Below, one piece after another: positions 40,931-50,619 of a stretch of DNA of 64,000 nucleotides (positions are counted from its first letter, which is position 1; each line of letters begins with the position of its first letter). Origin of the DNA: Phialophora verrucosa. Lineage: Eukaryota > Ascomycota > Eurotiomycetes > Chaetothyriales > Herpotrichiellaceae. Under the pieces are notes generated by a model. It had not been told where the DNA came from. It did no database searches and saw only the letters and a program-made list of their open reading frames with translations. The translations under genes and the position numbers were made by a program. The stretch lies in NCBI GenBank assembly GCA_002099365.1, contig MSED01000009.1, positions 744,001-808,000 on the forward strand. The letters run 5' to 3'.

Positions 40931-43900
40931 TCATTTGACGGATCCTACCCCTAGAATGCTCCTGATCAGCCAAACAGCTGCCCTTAGAAACCACACCCCC
41001 ACCTGCAACACGGACAGGATAAATCCCAGGATCCTTACAACCAAAGCACTAACAGCCGCAAACAGCAAAAAATAGAGCAGACTTCTCGCAACGTCCATCA
41101 AGAACGCGCCGGCCGTCTCCCCATTGCTTGGGCGATACCTTATCTTGCCAGTTTTAGAGTATACGAAGATGATGGCCCAGACTCTCCAGGCTGTCTTCGT
41201 CATAATCTGCGCCATCTCCCAGGCTCGACGGAGCACGTCCCCGCCTATGGTGAGGATCTGAGGGTGTGTCTTGAGCCACATCTTGGTGGCTTCGAGGGGA
41301 ACGAAGACAAATTCAGTCAGAGCGGTATAGGAGGCGAGATTGGGGATCTGAACTTCAATGGTGTTGATGCTGGTACCGCTCACGTTACGGCTCCGAGATG
41401 CGCCGTTCTTACTTGCGGAGCAGGCGAGGGCGAGGCCGATGGGTGAGGGAATGCGTAGATGGGAGCCGCTCGCTGCTCGAATGGACTCGGCACAGCCGCT
41501 GCTTTTCCGGGAAGTGATACCCAGCCCGACGATTGGTGAGCTGTTGCTTCTCTGCCTCCTGTGCATATTGGGTCGCGTTGGAGTGACTTTCCGCTGAGCA
41601 TGTTCTATTGCACTCATTGCGGCTGATATTGCCTCACGCGGTTGCCCGGCCGCTGGCGGCTTGGGAGCACTTAGAGCTGCCGCAGCGGCATCGCCCTGGC
41701 GCCTGAGCACGTTGTGTGTAGGGGATATCGCGGGTGTCGGGGCCTGCAATGACAGCTCAACCCGTGGCTTCGACAACGCTGCTTGGATATGATGTTCCGC
41801 CTTCTCACCCTTAGCCTTTCCAGGGGATTCTGTCCCGGCCGTAAGAGTCGATACTTCACTAACACTGCTCGGAGTCTGAGTTTCGGACCACATGCTGTCA
41901 GCTGGACTAGGTGAAGCAGTCGGGCTGGGATGTCCCAGGCATCCTTCGTGGCAGTCCAACTTGCAACACTCAGGACAACAGGTGGTATGATCACGTTCGT
42001 CTCTTTCAGCCTTCCGGTGCGACAGAGTTGTTGCGTCTTGCTCTGCAAAGCCGTCTGTCGAGAGGGCGGGATCTTCTGGAAGCCCTGGCAGTGGGCTTCG
42101 ACAAGGATGAAACCGGTTAGTACCCTCTTTTGCTTCGGCGTCGTCCTTCTGGAGGTCTGATGTATGGATGACACTATCGATATTGTGAAGCTTGACGTCC
42201 ACAAAGCCATGAATGCAGCGGCTGCACTTCCTCATCAGGCCACAGTTGGCTGACTTCAGTTCTGCCTGCTCGAGTACGGTCTCGGTCTCGGATGGCTGAA
42301 CTTGAGGGCGCTGTATGCGCGGCCTTAGGGGCTCTGGCATAAGTACCAGTTCTCGGTCTGTGATTCCTGTGGCCGGAACCGTGTCGGTGGGTGTCCGTAT
42401 TTTCTGTGGCTGATGGTCTCGCCCTGCTGGATCGCATCGCCCCGGGCCCCGGTCGATCTTGGGAATACCGTACATACCCTCCGCTCTCGTGGGCATTGCT
42501 GGACGCGTCATTGCTCTTGGTCGTACCCTTTGCATCGGAATGGGCATCATAGAGTCCGTACTCATGTTCATGGCGGTGTTCATGAAGATGGCGGAACCGC
42601 TTGGTGGACCCGGTCTCCGAGGGAAGCCATAATGGCCACGATTCATCCGCATGTCTGGCTTCATTGGTCTTGGCCCAACCTGCGACGGCATTGAAAGGCC
42701 TGATCCGTTGATGGAAATGCCTGTGGGTATGGTAGTGGTATTCAACAACGGGTTCAGAGCTAACCTCGTCTTCTCTAACACGCTCATTTCCGGCAGAGGC
42801 ATAGACCTTGGACCCTCTACTCCCGGCCCGGTAGTCCGCGCCAACGGCGATAGGTGCTTCGGAGGGTTGTCGTACACCGGTATTGGCATGACTCTTTCTC
42901 CCATCGGTTGATGGTGGGCGGTTGGCGGAGGTATTGGGTATGTCGGCCTTGCGCTCCGAATATACGGGTATGCTGGGTCTCCGCCTTCTCTTGGTCCCTG
43001 AGGTGCCTTGAGTTCTGGTCGTTGGCGGCCCTCCTCGAGCCCCGCTGTCATCTTTGTGGGACTCGTGGGATACGGGGGGTTGCTGTGTCTCGACTGGGAT
43101 GGGCCATTGTTCGTCGGCAGACATGGTAATTCTTTTTCGGCCGTTTGTGTGCCAAAGATGTTGAAGATTTTTGAACTTGGGACGTTCGCTGGCTGGTCCA
43201 TCCCGCCCGACCCTAAAAAAGGGTCGCTAGTACTAGCGGGCAGAGCCTCATGCAGGGAAGAATCATTGGGCACTGTAGGCAGGTCTTTGTTGGCATTCTG
43301 TGGATTCAAGGAGCGTCCCCTCAGAGCATCAGGCGCTGAAGAGGAGCGTAGGTCGTCATTGAGTCTGGGCTTTCGCAAAACGGTATCTGTACTTTCGTTG
43401 CTGCCTTCCTGCGTGTGAGCAACACGCTCTGCCAGGCTCCGATTCGGTTGACTTCCGACAGGTTTCCGCTTTACTGATGGGTCAAGTTGATAATTTCGTT
43501 GCACAACGGTGTCTCCCTGTGCGTCTGTATTCCCATTCAGGGAAAGGCTGTTCCCTGTCGGCTTTTGACTTGTGCGAAGGGCCCCTTCAGGTCCCGCATG
43601 GCCAACAGCCACAACTTTGCTCTCTATCAAACTAGAACCACGTATTGAGTCTCGGGGTTTCGCGGGCACCAGTTTCTGCGGAATTCTCAATGGTGGGTGC
43701 TGATGTTCTGTAAATCTCTCCGGTGGCGGCGGCGGCGAAGTTGGTGTGGGTTCACCCAGATCCAGACTGACCCATTGATCGTTCTTCTGCCGCCAGCGAG
43801 GAGGGCGGCGTTGGGCCGTCGCAGTGTGGTCATCAAGGGAGCTGTTGGCGCTGTCTGCAGGCGTCACTATACCGGTTCTGGGATTTGCGCCCCGCGCAAG

Positions 43901-44419
43901 AAGATAGTCACCGCTTTCCACAGCTTGATGCATGTCCGAACATGCACTGGAATGTTGAGCATGGAGTCTTTTCGCTGGCGTCGACTGTCCGCCGGGTCTT
44001 TTAGCGGGCTCTTGCTGTGATTGACGGCCGTTGAAGATAGTGGTTCGTCGGCTTGTTTGGCCCGAAGGAACTTCCTGGACGGTTTCCAGCGTGTGCGACC
44101 GGCGTCTTCTGCGAAACGGATTTGTCCCAGCGGTCAAACCTTCCTCAGAAAGATGTCGTCGATTGTCGTGACCGCCGTCGGTGTTGAGAGCAGAGGGTCG
44201 TCTCGAAGATCCAGGCCCCCGACCAGTGCTGTTGCGAGCTGATCTTGTATTATACCGCGGCGGGCTTCGAAGGTCGGAATGGACGCATTCGTCTTTGCTC
44301 TTGAACCTGGTGTGCTTCCTGACACGGAAAGAGCCCACTGAGTTTGAGACTCTACGGACAAGACGAGATGAGCGAGAAGGGGAAGAGTCATCCGAAGAGT
44401 CAGAATATTTGACTGGCAT
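40931..44419 (-). CDS. Large disordered protein with Cys motifs and hydrophobic C terminus
   Basis: Single exon, 1162 residues from the ATG at 44419. The first 700 residues are Ser/Pro/Arg/Asn-rich with no globular domain. Two cysteine clusters follow: CGLMRKCSRCIHGFVDVKL (about residues 740-760) and, some 85 residues later, CCPECCKLDCHEGCLGHPSP, which look like a paired zinc-binding site. After another Ser/Pro-rich linker comes a helical region near TEFVFVPLEATKMWLKTHP, and the protein ends in hydrophobic helices (SLLYFLLFAAVSALVVRI, VGVWFLRAAVWLIRSIL), so it is probably tail-anchored or hairpin-anchored in an internal membrane. I recall no named family. Transcription would be divergent from the strongly expressed region to the left only by distance; no operon meaning. 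Confidence 0.75.
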   Translation of the reverse strand: MPVKYSDSSDDSSPSRSSRLVRRVSNSVGSFRVRKHTRFKSKDECVHSDLRSPPRYNTRSARNSTGRGPGSSRRPSALNTDGGHDNRRHLSEEGLTAGTNPFRRRRRSHTLETVQEVPSGQTSRRTTIFNGRQSQQEPAKRPGGQSTPAKRLHAQHSSACSDMHQAVESGDYLLARGANPRTGIVTPADSANSSLDDHTATAQRRPPRWRQKNDQWVSLDLGEPTPTSPPPPPERFTEHQHPPLRIPQKLVPAKPRDSIRGSSLIESKVVAVGHAGPEGALRTSQKPTGNSLSLNGNTDAQGDTVVQRNYQLDPSVKRKPVGSQPNRSLAERVAHTQEGSNESTDTVLRKPRLNDDLRSSSAPDALRGRSLNPQNANKDLPTVPNDSSLHEALPASTSDPFLGSGGMDQPANVPSSKIFNIFGTQTAEKELPCLPTNNGPSQSRHSNPPYPTSPTKMTAGLEEGRQRPELKAPQGPREGGDPAYPYIRSARPTYPIPPPTAHHQPMGERVMPIPVYDNPPKHLSPLARTTGPGVEGPRSMPLPEMSVLEKTRLALNPLLNTTTIPTGISINGSGLSMPSQVGPRPMKPDMRMNRGHYGFPRRPGPPSGSAIFMNTAMNMSTDSMMPIPMQRVRPRAMTRPAMPTRAEGMYGIPKIDRGPGRCDPAGRDHQPQKIRTPTDTVPATGITDRELVLMPEPLRPRIQRPQVQPSETETVLEQAELKSANCGLMRKCSRCIHGFVDVKLHNIDSVIHTSDLQKDDAEAKEGTNRFHPCRSPLPGLPEDPALSTDGFAEQDATTLSHRKAERDERDHTTCCPECCKLDCHEGCLGHPSPTASPSPADSMWSETQTPSSVSEVSTLTAGTESPGKAKGEKAEHHIQAALSKPRVELSLQAPTPAISPTHNVLRRQGDAAAAALSAPKPPAAGQPREAISAAMSAIEHAQRKVTPTRPNMHRRQRSNSSPIVGLGITSRKSSGCAESIRAASGSHLRIPSPIGLALACSASKNGASRSRNVSGTSINTIEVQIPNLASYTALTEFVFVPLEATKMWLKTHPQILTIGGDVLRRAWEMAQIMTKTAWRVWAIIFVYSKTGKIRYRPSNGETAGAFLMDVARSLLYFLLFAAVSALVVRILGFILSVLQVGVWFLRAAVWLIRSILGVGSVK

Positions 44420-44668
44420 CGTGGGGTAACGGGGTGGTTGCTATGCTATGCAGTTCATACCAGATGCTGGTCTGTGCGCTAGAATGGTGGTAACGGTAAC
44501 GGATTGGAATTCGGGCCCTGCAGAGCTCTTGATGATGGATGGCCATCATTGACCAAGAGAGGGAATTGCGGCCCGACCGTGATAGTTCAAAGGCAAGAAC
44601 GGCTCATACTCTGTACGTCATGTATGGAAACTTGAGGGTATCTTGCATTATTCAATCTCATACCTGCG

Positions 44669-46019
44669 CTAGAATCGACCACTTTCTCTGCGGTGCTTGT
44701 CCGACTGCAGGTGGCCCCATCTCTGACCCGCTGCACCAGAAGGCACGCTCATTCTCTTGTCTGGACTTGATGCTCGCTTCTCTGGACTCATTGGCCTATT
44801 CTCGCGAGAGAAGTTGGTCGATGCACTTTTCCGAAGTGGAGAGCCAGCGTGGCTATAAACACCGAGGCTTCCACCTTCACCGCCTGCAGTTGTTAGTCGA
44901 AAATTCGGCTGGCGAATGGTAGTGAGGGGTCTTATGACTGAGGCGGGCTGTGCGTTGTGGACGGGTGAGCGAAAGTCCGGGGTTGATCCTCGATGTCGCA
45001 GATTTGAGCTGGAAGCAGCGCCATCGGGGTCCGTGTATTGAACGTAATTGGGATTGGGCTTGGGTTTGAACCCGCGATTGATGACCACCATTGGGTTGTA
45101 CGTCTCAACTTTGTTATATCGCTCCTCCCGTACGGCACTGTAGGAAGCCTGCTCGCTGAACTGGGTCCCCACATCTCGATACAGAGGCTGCGTCCGTGGT
45201 CTCACATATTTGGTATCATACTCATGGAGGACTTCTTTTGAAATGAAAGCCGAATCTTTGACCTGGGTTGAATAGCTTGATTGTAGGAATGTGAGCTGCA
45301 CAGAAAGCAGTGCCGCCACAAACATGGCTGTTGCAATTGTGACACTAGGACGAGGATCAGATTGTGATGTGGGCAGAAAGAGCCAGTACACCAGGACGTG
45401 TCCAGGACTGAAATAGCAAAACAGGCGGAGAGCAACAGGTAGCGGATCCCACACTGCGACCTCCCACACATCTCTTGTTGGATCCGGGTGTGCTCTTGAC
45501 TGCGCCGACTCTGTGCCAATGATGCTCGACAGGAATTGTAAAGGTGATGAAGAGACGGGGGAGGAGTCGACTCGGACGCGTTTGGCAGACGGAGTACTGG
45601 GTACTTCGTCAACTGAATTTTCGAAGAGACGGTAGTGCTTCTTGCGCCAAAAGGTGTACACGGCGTTGACCACGCAGACTAAGGTCAAGAAGTGAACAAT
45701 AAAGGCAGCCTACGAGGAATTAGCTCGTTCATCTCATGTCTCCTCTCGCAACAGTTGTTCGCACCAGCCAGGTTGTCCATGCGACTCCAGGGATGTCGCC
45801 AAACACATCATCATAACCGGTAGACTTCTGCTTCGTATTCGCTCTGGCGATGATGAAGGCGAGATTCAGAGTAAGCCCAATAGGTGTAGCCCATTCCTTT
45901 TCCAGCCGATCCCAGCCACTGGCCTCCAATTCTTCGGAAAGCCAAAGGAGAAAGTCGTAAGGATTGAGGTGGCCTTTAAGCCGCTCTGCCAGAGACTGCC
46001 GCCTCACAAATTTAGGCAT
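44669..46019 (-). CDS. NUR1: Nuclear rim protein Nur1 family
   Basis: Exon 1 46019-45765 and exon 2 45709-44669 join across a 55-nt intron (GTGCGA...TCGTAG) to give 431 residues. The start MPKFVRRQSLAERL and the LNPYDFLLWLSEELEASGWD block are family hallmarks. Membrane segments: one near TPIGLTLNLAFIIA, one spanning the splice site (AAFIVHFLTLVCVVNAVYTF), then RLFCYFSPGHVLVYWLFLP and FVAALLSVQLTFL. Between them is the conserved PSTPSAKRVRVDSSP linker. The C-terminal half is Ser/Pro/Arg-rich and disordered. Nur1 sits in the inner nuclear membrane and, with Heh1/Src1 in the CLIP complex of yeast, tethers rDNA and silent chromatin. It is divergent from VMA7 across 289 bp. Confidence 0.92.
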
Positions 46020-46308
46020 CTTTCTGAAGAAGTCAGATCGGAGATGGCGACAGGCATCTCCTCTTTCCAGGAACCAAGATCGACGTATACAAAAGGTGCT
46101 CGTTGGTGTGGCTGCAGTGAGGGGGCATTGAAACGTGGTGAAAGCGAGATCGAAAACCCGGAGAAATAAACAATGACGAAATGGTAGCCAATCGGAAATC
46201 GTTCCCCCGACGCAGGTACACTCTAAACTGCAACTCTCCCTCTCCAGGTCCCATTCATGAGCTTCGAACCAGCTCCAATTTACATCACAAGCCTGAATCT
46301 CAGCAGAG
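46020..46308. promoter_or_regulatory. Divergent promoter NUR1 / VMA7
   Basis: The two starts lie 289 bp apart and face away from each other, a compact bidirectional promoter. Confidence 0.6.
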
Positions 46309-46836
46309 ATGGCGGCGCCGGCGTCGGCATACAAGGTAATTGAGGATCCGTGCGGTCAGCGGCCAACTGCTGAATTGTTTGACAGGACCGGCAGTTCATT
46401 GCTGTTATTGGGGACGAAGAGTGAGGACTCGGCGATCTAGGCTGCAAGTACTATCGGCTGATTCTCTTCGAGCTCTGTCACAGGTCTCCTCCTTGCTGGT
46501 GTCGGTCATGTCACCGACCCTCCTGATTCCCAGAAGAACTTCTTGGTTTGCGATGCGAAGACGGAGAAGTCACAGATCGAACAAGCGTTCAACAAGTTTA
46601 CCAAAGAGCGGAAAGATATTGGCATCGTCTTGATCAACCAACATGTATGGCGCAGCCAGCGGATTCATATCGAAGATTGGGCTGACATGGAACAGCTTGC
46701 GGAACACATACGAGACACTGTGGACAAGTTTCAGGATGCCTTCCCTGCTGTTTTGGAGATTCCCAGCAAAGATCATCCATACGACCCAGAGAAGGACAGC
46801 GTACTACGACGTGTGAGGAGATTATTTGGTGAATGA
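46309..46836 (+). CDS. VMA7: V-type proton ATPase subunit F (Vma7)
   Basis: Four exons: 46309-46335, 46386-46420, 46473-46644 and 46696-46836, giving 124 residues, which is the usual fungal length. Exon 1 encodes MAAPASAYK, exon 2 DRQFIAVIGDE, and exon 3 starts inside the Asp of DSVTGLLLAGVGHV; each junction restores conserved sequence. The third intron (46645-46695) is 51 nt with no in-frame stop, so it looks like coding sequence; removing it joins LINQH to LAEHIRDTV, matching the family. The protein ends with the conserved EIPSKDHPYDPEKDSVLRR block. Subunit F belongs to the V1 central stalk and couples ATP hydrolysis to proton pumping into vacuole and endosomes. Confidence 0.95.
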
Positions 46837-49202
46837 TGGATGACGCTTCTCCGCCTTTGCGCAGATTGGAGCTTCGTGGCTAGATTCTTGCAACTATACA
46901 CATACCAACTCTGAGGATTTCAAGACCTGTGTCTGTCGGGCATTTGACGGGGTCTATTCTGGTCGTAAGACCTGAGAAAGTCGAGGCCATGACGATTGAA
47001 TGAAAAGCGTGATCATCAGCAGGCTGGAATCAAACCATATTTCCAGGCACCCTCGGAAGTTACCACTGAAAGCGTTTCAACCTCGACCTCTACCGGAGAA
47101 CCTTCTGAAGTATCTCGCAACGTTGGACCCTTTTCTCGAGCTTTCAATGCCCTGGTTAACTTCTCTTCCGGCGTACGGATAGGTTGCAGACTGAGGTACC
47201 GGGCACTCCCCGGACTAACGTTCAGCCGTGCAGCCTCGAGAATGAGAGACTCTGTTCGCGCAACCGACGCATTACTGACTCAACAGGCACAGAACCCAAA
47301 CACATAAAGGACTGCATATTTATGGTCTCTTAACCCAGCCCGTACCCTCATCCGCATTACGAGGTCACCGTGGAACCTCGACGCTCTCATGTCAGTACGA
47401 TGTATGTGGGAACAGATGAACAATACGATGGATGAATCTCGCTGCCTGCTATTTGCTAGCCGGCTTTTAGCACAATACGGCTTCAAAGTATGAATCCTGC
47501 TCTGTTTTCAGGGAATGTCAACGACAACCCAGGCGTACCAAGGTCGTTTCTTAGTAATTCTCGCAGGTGATGATCACCTGGGAAGCCCGCGAGGAGCTAG
47601 TTGCGTCTGCTTCAGTAACTAGGCGTCCGGGCCCTTTCAACGAACAACCGACACCTTGCGCTCCTAGACCGGACACAGAAGGCGGCGATGGTTCTCTTGC
47701 CATGCTTATGGCCAGCTCGTTCTTGTCCTTTCATGCAAGCCACGAGAACAAGCCACATTCAGGAACTCCAAGAGTGCATCTATACCTTACGCACGGCCCC
47801 CTCGTACTCTCTCTCAGGGCTGGCGGACAGGAAGACATCACGACGATAATGGAGCACAGAGGTTGGAGAATTTCCATAGTGAAATGATAATACTGGATGA
47901 ATGCGAGAGCCTCAAAAGACTTTAGACCTAGACATGAAATGAAATGGTCATAAATGCATAGAGGAAACATTGTTGCTGGGATGGCGGTAATGGGAATACT
48001 AACCCGCAGTGGTAGCCTCTGAGCTAGTCTGTGTCCTTCAAGAGGTCAGCACGCACCTCGACAAGCAAGGCCCCGGGCATCTTGAAGTGAGGGATTACCC
48101 TAGCAGATGAGCACCATCCCGCTGACTCGAAAACGTGTCGCATCTGCTGTTGGATCTGCCAGCTCTTTCCCCATCGTCATCCTGGTTGATGCGTAGCCCG
48201 ACGCATTCTGAACGCGAACACCAAGTCGCGATCATGGCCGGGAACCCCAAGACGCCCAGCCTCACCACCAGATGCCGCACCAACCGCTGGGCCCTTTTGA
48301 GGTAGAAAGCTGATTTGACCGAACACTGTGATAGAGCATCTGAGGTCGCACAGATATGTCCCACAGCATCAAGCCTCATAAGCGCTGATGTGCCCAACAA
48401 GGAATCCTTAAGCAGGCAGGTATACTCGCAAAAATTTCTTAGGGGTTGAGCTCAATATCAGGTCATTGGCTCGTAGGATGATTTAGATCAGGAGTTTGGG
48501 AGTAAACTCACTTTCATGTTCAGTCAGGCGCAATGACATCTGCTTCGAATGTCGCTGCGTCACGCTAGGAGTACTGAGGCCTGCCATCTTGCACCTACCT
48601 CTCTACTGCTCCTGACTGTAAACCTGTAGCAGGAGTCAAATTGATGTTTAAGTTGGTTGTCCAAAAAACCGAAACCACCACTAGCCTAGGCAGCGGGCCA
48701 TGCAGAGTGACAAGAATCAATCGGACGTGTCACCGCTCTTCCGATGATAGCCTATTAATTTAGACAACCATTAGAACTGGGGTAGATCTGGGGTTTGCAG
48801 TAAATGGGTTGTGATTCAGGTTGGTAGGATAAACGAATGAACAATTGTCGTTACGCGGGGAATTTCTGGGGCAGTTTTGGCCCCAGACTGGCAAAACATT
48901 TCACCGGAAACTCGGCTCGAGCGGCCATCAGTAAATCGTGCACTCAGCAAGGCAGACCGCAAACTATTTTCTCCGGCACAGCGCATTGGATTTGCATGCC
49001 CACCAGGCACCTGGAGAACACTTTAATGCAATGAATGGAGGCTTGTGTGATAAGGAAAGGTAATCCATTGCTGTTGCGCACTCCTTTCCCAAGCCACAGG
49101 TGACATACATAACTCAGGCTTGTGCCTTTCCAACCCCCAAATTGCTCTTGCTCCGTCCAAGCCATAACCTGACTACTGATTGTGACAATCACTCGGCACA
49201 AT
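46837..49202. other. Long gene-poor spacer
   Basis: 2.4 kb without supported gene. A perfect 8-bp inverted repeat with one-base spacer (CAGGTGAT-G-ATCACCTG) lies at about 47565-47581. Frames at 46996-47307 (plus) and 48400-48095 (minus) have no domain features. Confidence 0.6.
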
Positions 49203-50100
49203 ATGACAACTCCTCAGTCCGTCCCAGAGAAGGATCCCGCCCTCGGTCCCGATACGGATCTCCCACACTCAAGTCTACCTTGGTCGACAAGACTACTGTC
49301 ACGATTCACGTCCGATGTCGATACAAGATGGGCAGACTCTATTCTAGTAGGATGTTTCTTCGTTACCGGAATCGTTGATAGTTTTGCTTTCAACACCTAC
49401 AGCTGTTTCGTCGGAATGCAAACAGGCATGTGGTCCCCAGCTGACGACTGAAGCACGAAACTGACAGGTTTGGAGGGAATACCATCTTCATTGGACTGGG
49501 AGTCAGCCATTTACCCTCCGACATTCCCAAGAATACATGGGTCAAATCATTGGTTGCTATTATTTCCTTCTGCCTTGGAGCATTGTGCTTCTCCAGATAC
49601 CATCGATATCTCGGGCCCCTGAAGCGGTGGGTAGTCTTGTCGTCATTTCTCATTCAGACAATCTTCATGATTGTTACTGCCAGCTTGATCTCCACGGGAG
49701 TGGTGCCAAAACCGAATCGAAACGTTGGGGCAAAAGCTGGCCGGGGAAGCTTCGACTTCGTGGAATTGTGTCCTATTGCACTACTGGCATTCCAGAGCGC
49801 CGGCCAGATCGTGGCGAGTCGAGTACTCAATACAATTCCATGCCGACTCTGGTGGTGACAAGTCTGTACTGCAACCTGATGAGTGACCCCAACTTACTCA
49901 CTGCCGGCTTGTTTGAGGATCCAGATCGGAACAGGGGCGCCATTGGTGTGGTGATGTTGTTCGTGGGTGCCACAATTGGGGGTGCACTCATGAAAACCCC
50001 GGCTGGATCTTCTGGAGCTTTATGGCTAGCCACTGGTGTCAAAGGCTTCTTGGTGTTGGCATGGTTGGTTTGGAGACCGAGGAAGCCGCAGAGACAGTAA
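49203..50100 (+). pseudogene. DUF1275 (YoaK-type) membrane protein with one-base frameshift
   Basis: Exon 1 49203-49425, then a 50-nt intron 49426-49475 that begins GC (GCATGT) and ends GAG, then a second exon to the stop at 50098-50100. The join restores GMQTGNTIFIGLG, the signature of DUF1275/YoaK membrane proteins. Hydrophobic helices follow (SLVAIISFCLGALCF, VVLSSFLIQTIFMIVTASL), then ALLAFQSAGQIVASRVL. Here the frame breaks: after the Leu codon at 49826-49828 two bases (AA) remain before the next frame resumes at 49831 with YNSMPTLVVTSLYCNLMSDP, again family sequence, through VVMLFVGATIGGAL to the end. One base is missing. The rest is intact, so the break is recent, strain-specific, or a sequencing error. 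The family's function is unclear (putative transporter). Confidence 0.8.
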
Positions 50101-50619
50101 AACAGGACAGCGCTGGGATCGATTTTCTTTAAAGTCTTGGAATCATCGTTTCTGTGAGTGACTTCCGCCAAACTATTCCTCCGCTAGTAACTATACTAAG
50201 GACGCGAAGTTTAGCTTCTCTGATGACACCCATCTCGACACCCGCTTCGTTACGACACCCCTTTCGGCCAATTTACGGTAGTACCTACGTTTGTTAGGCA
50301 CCACTACACAAATAGGTACCTGCGAAAAAAGTATGCGGGTACACTTGTACTACTACGTTCTGCAATTTTGACCTCGTCGTCCCTTGTTTATGTAGACAAT
50401 GCTTGGTGTTTGGTGTTCTAGATTCATAATGTCTTCCTCCGCCGTCGGGTATTCTCTCTAGGGGGCGCATGCCGGTTACCTAGATAGCCTCTAGTTCACT
50501 ATTACGTTGACCGTCAACTCGTACCCGCGTGAATATGCTGAAGAGGCGCGTATACCAGCATGGACTATTACTTATGTGCACGCAGAGTTATATGTCACGG
50601 CAATTGTCTACAGCCTCCT
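50101..50619. other. Intergenic spacer between convergent genes
   Basis: No gene seen; about 520 bp of AT-richer sequence with GTACCTA-type short repeats near 50278-50322. Confidence 0.6.

Noticed and set aside
42174..43124. 316-codon minus-strand frame inside the 1162-residue gene
   Set aside because: Alternative frame of the same strand in a Ser/Pro-rich gene; composition explains the openness.
46645..46695. 17-residue insertion in V-ATPase subunit F
   Set aside because: Removed as an intron: GT/AG ends, branch site, and the spliced protein matches the family length.
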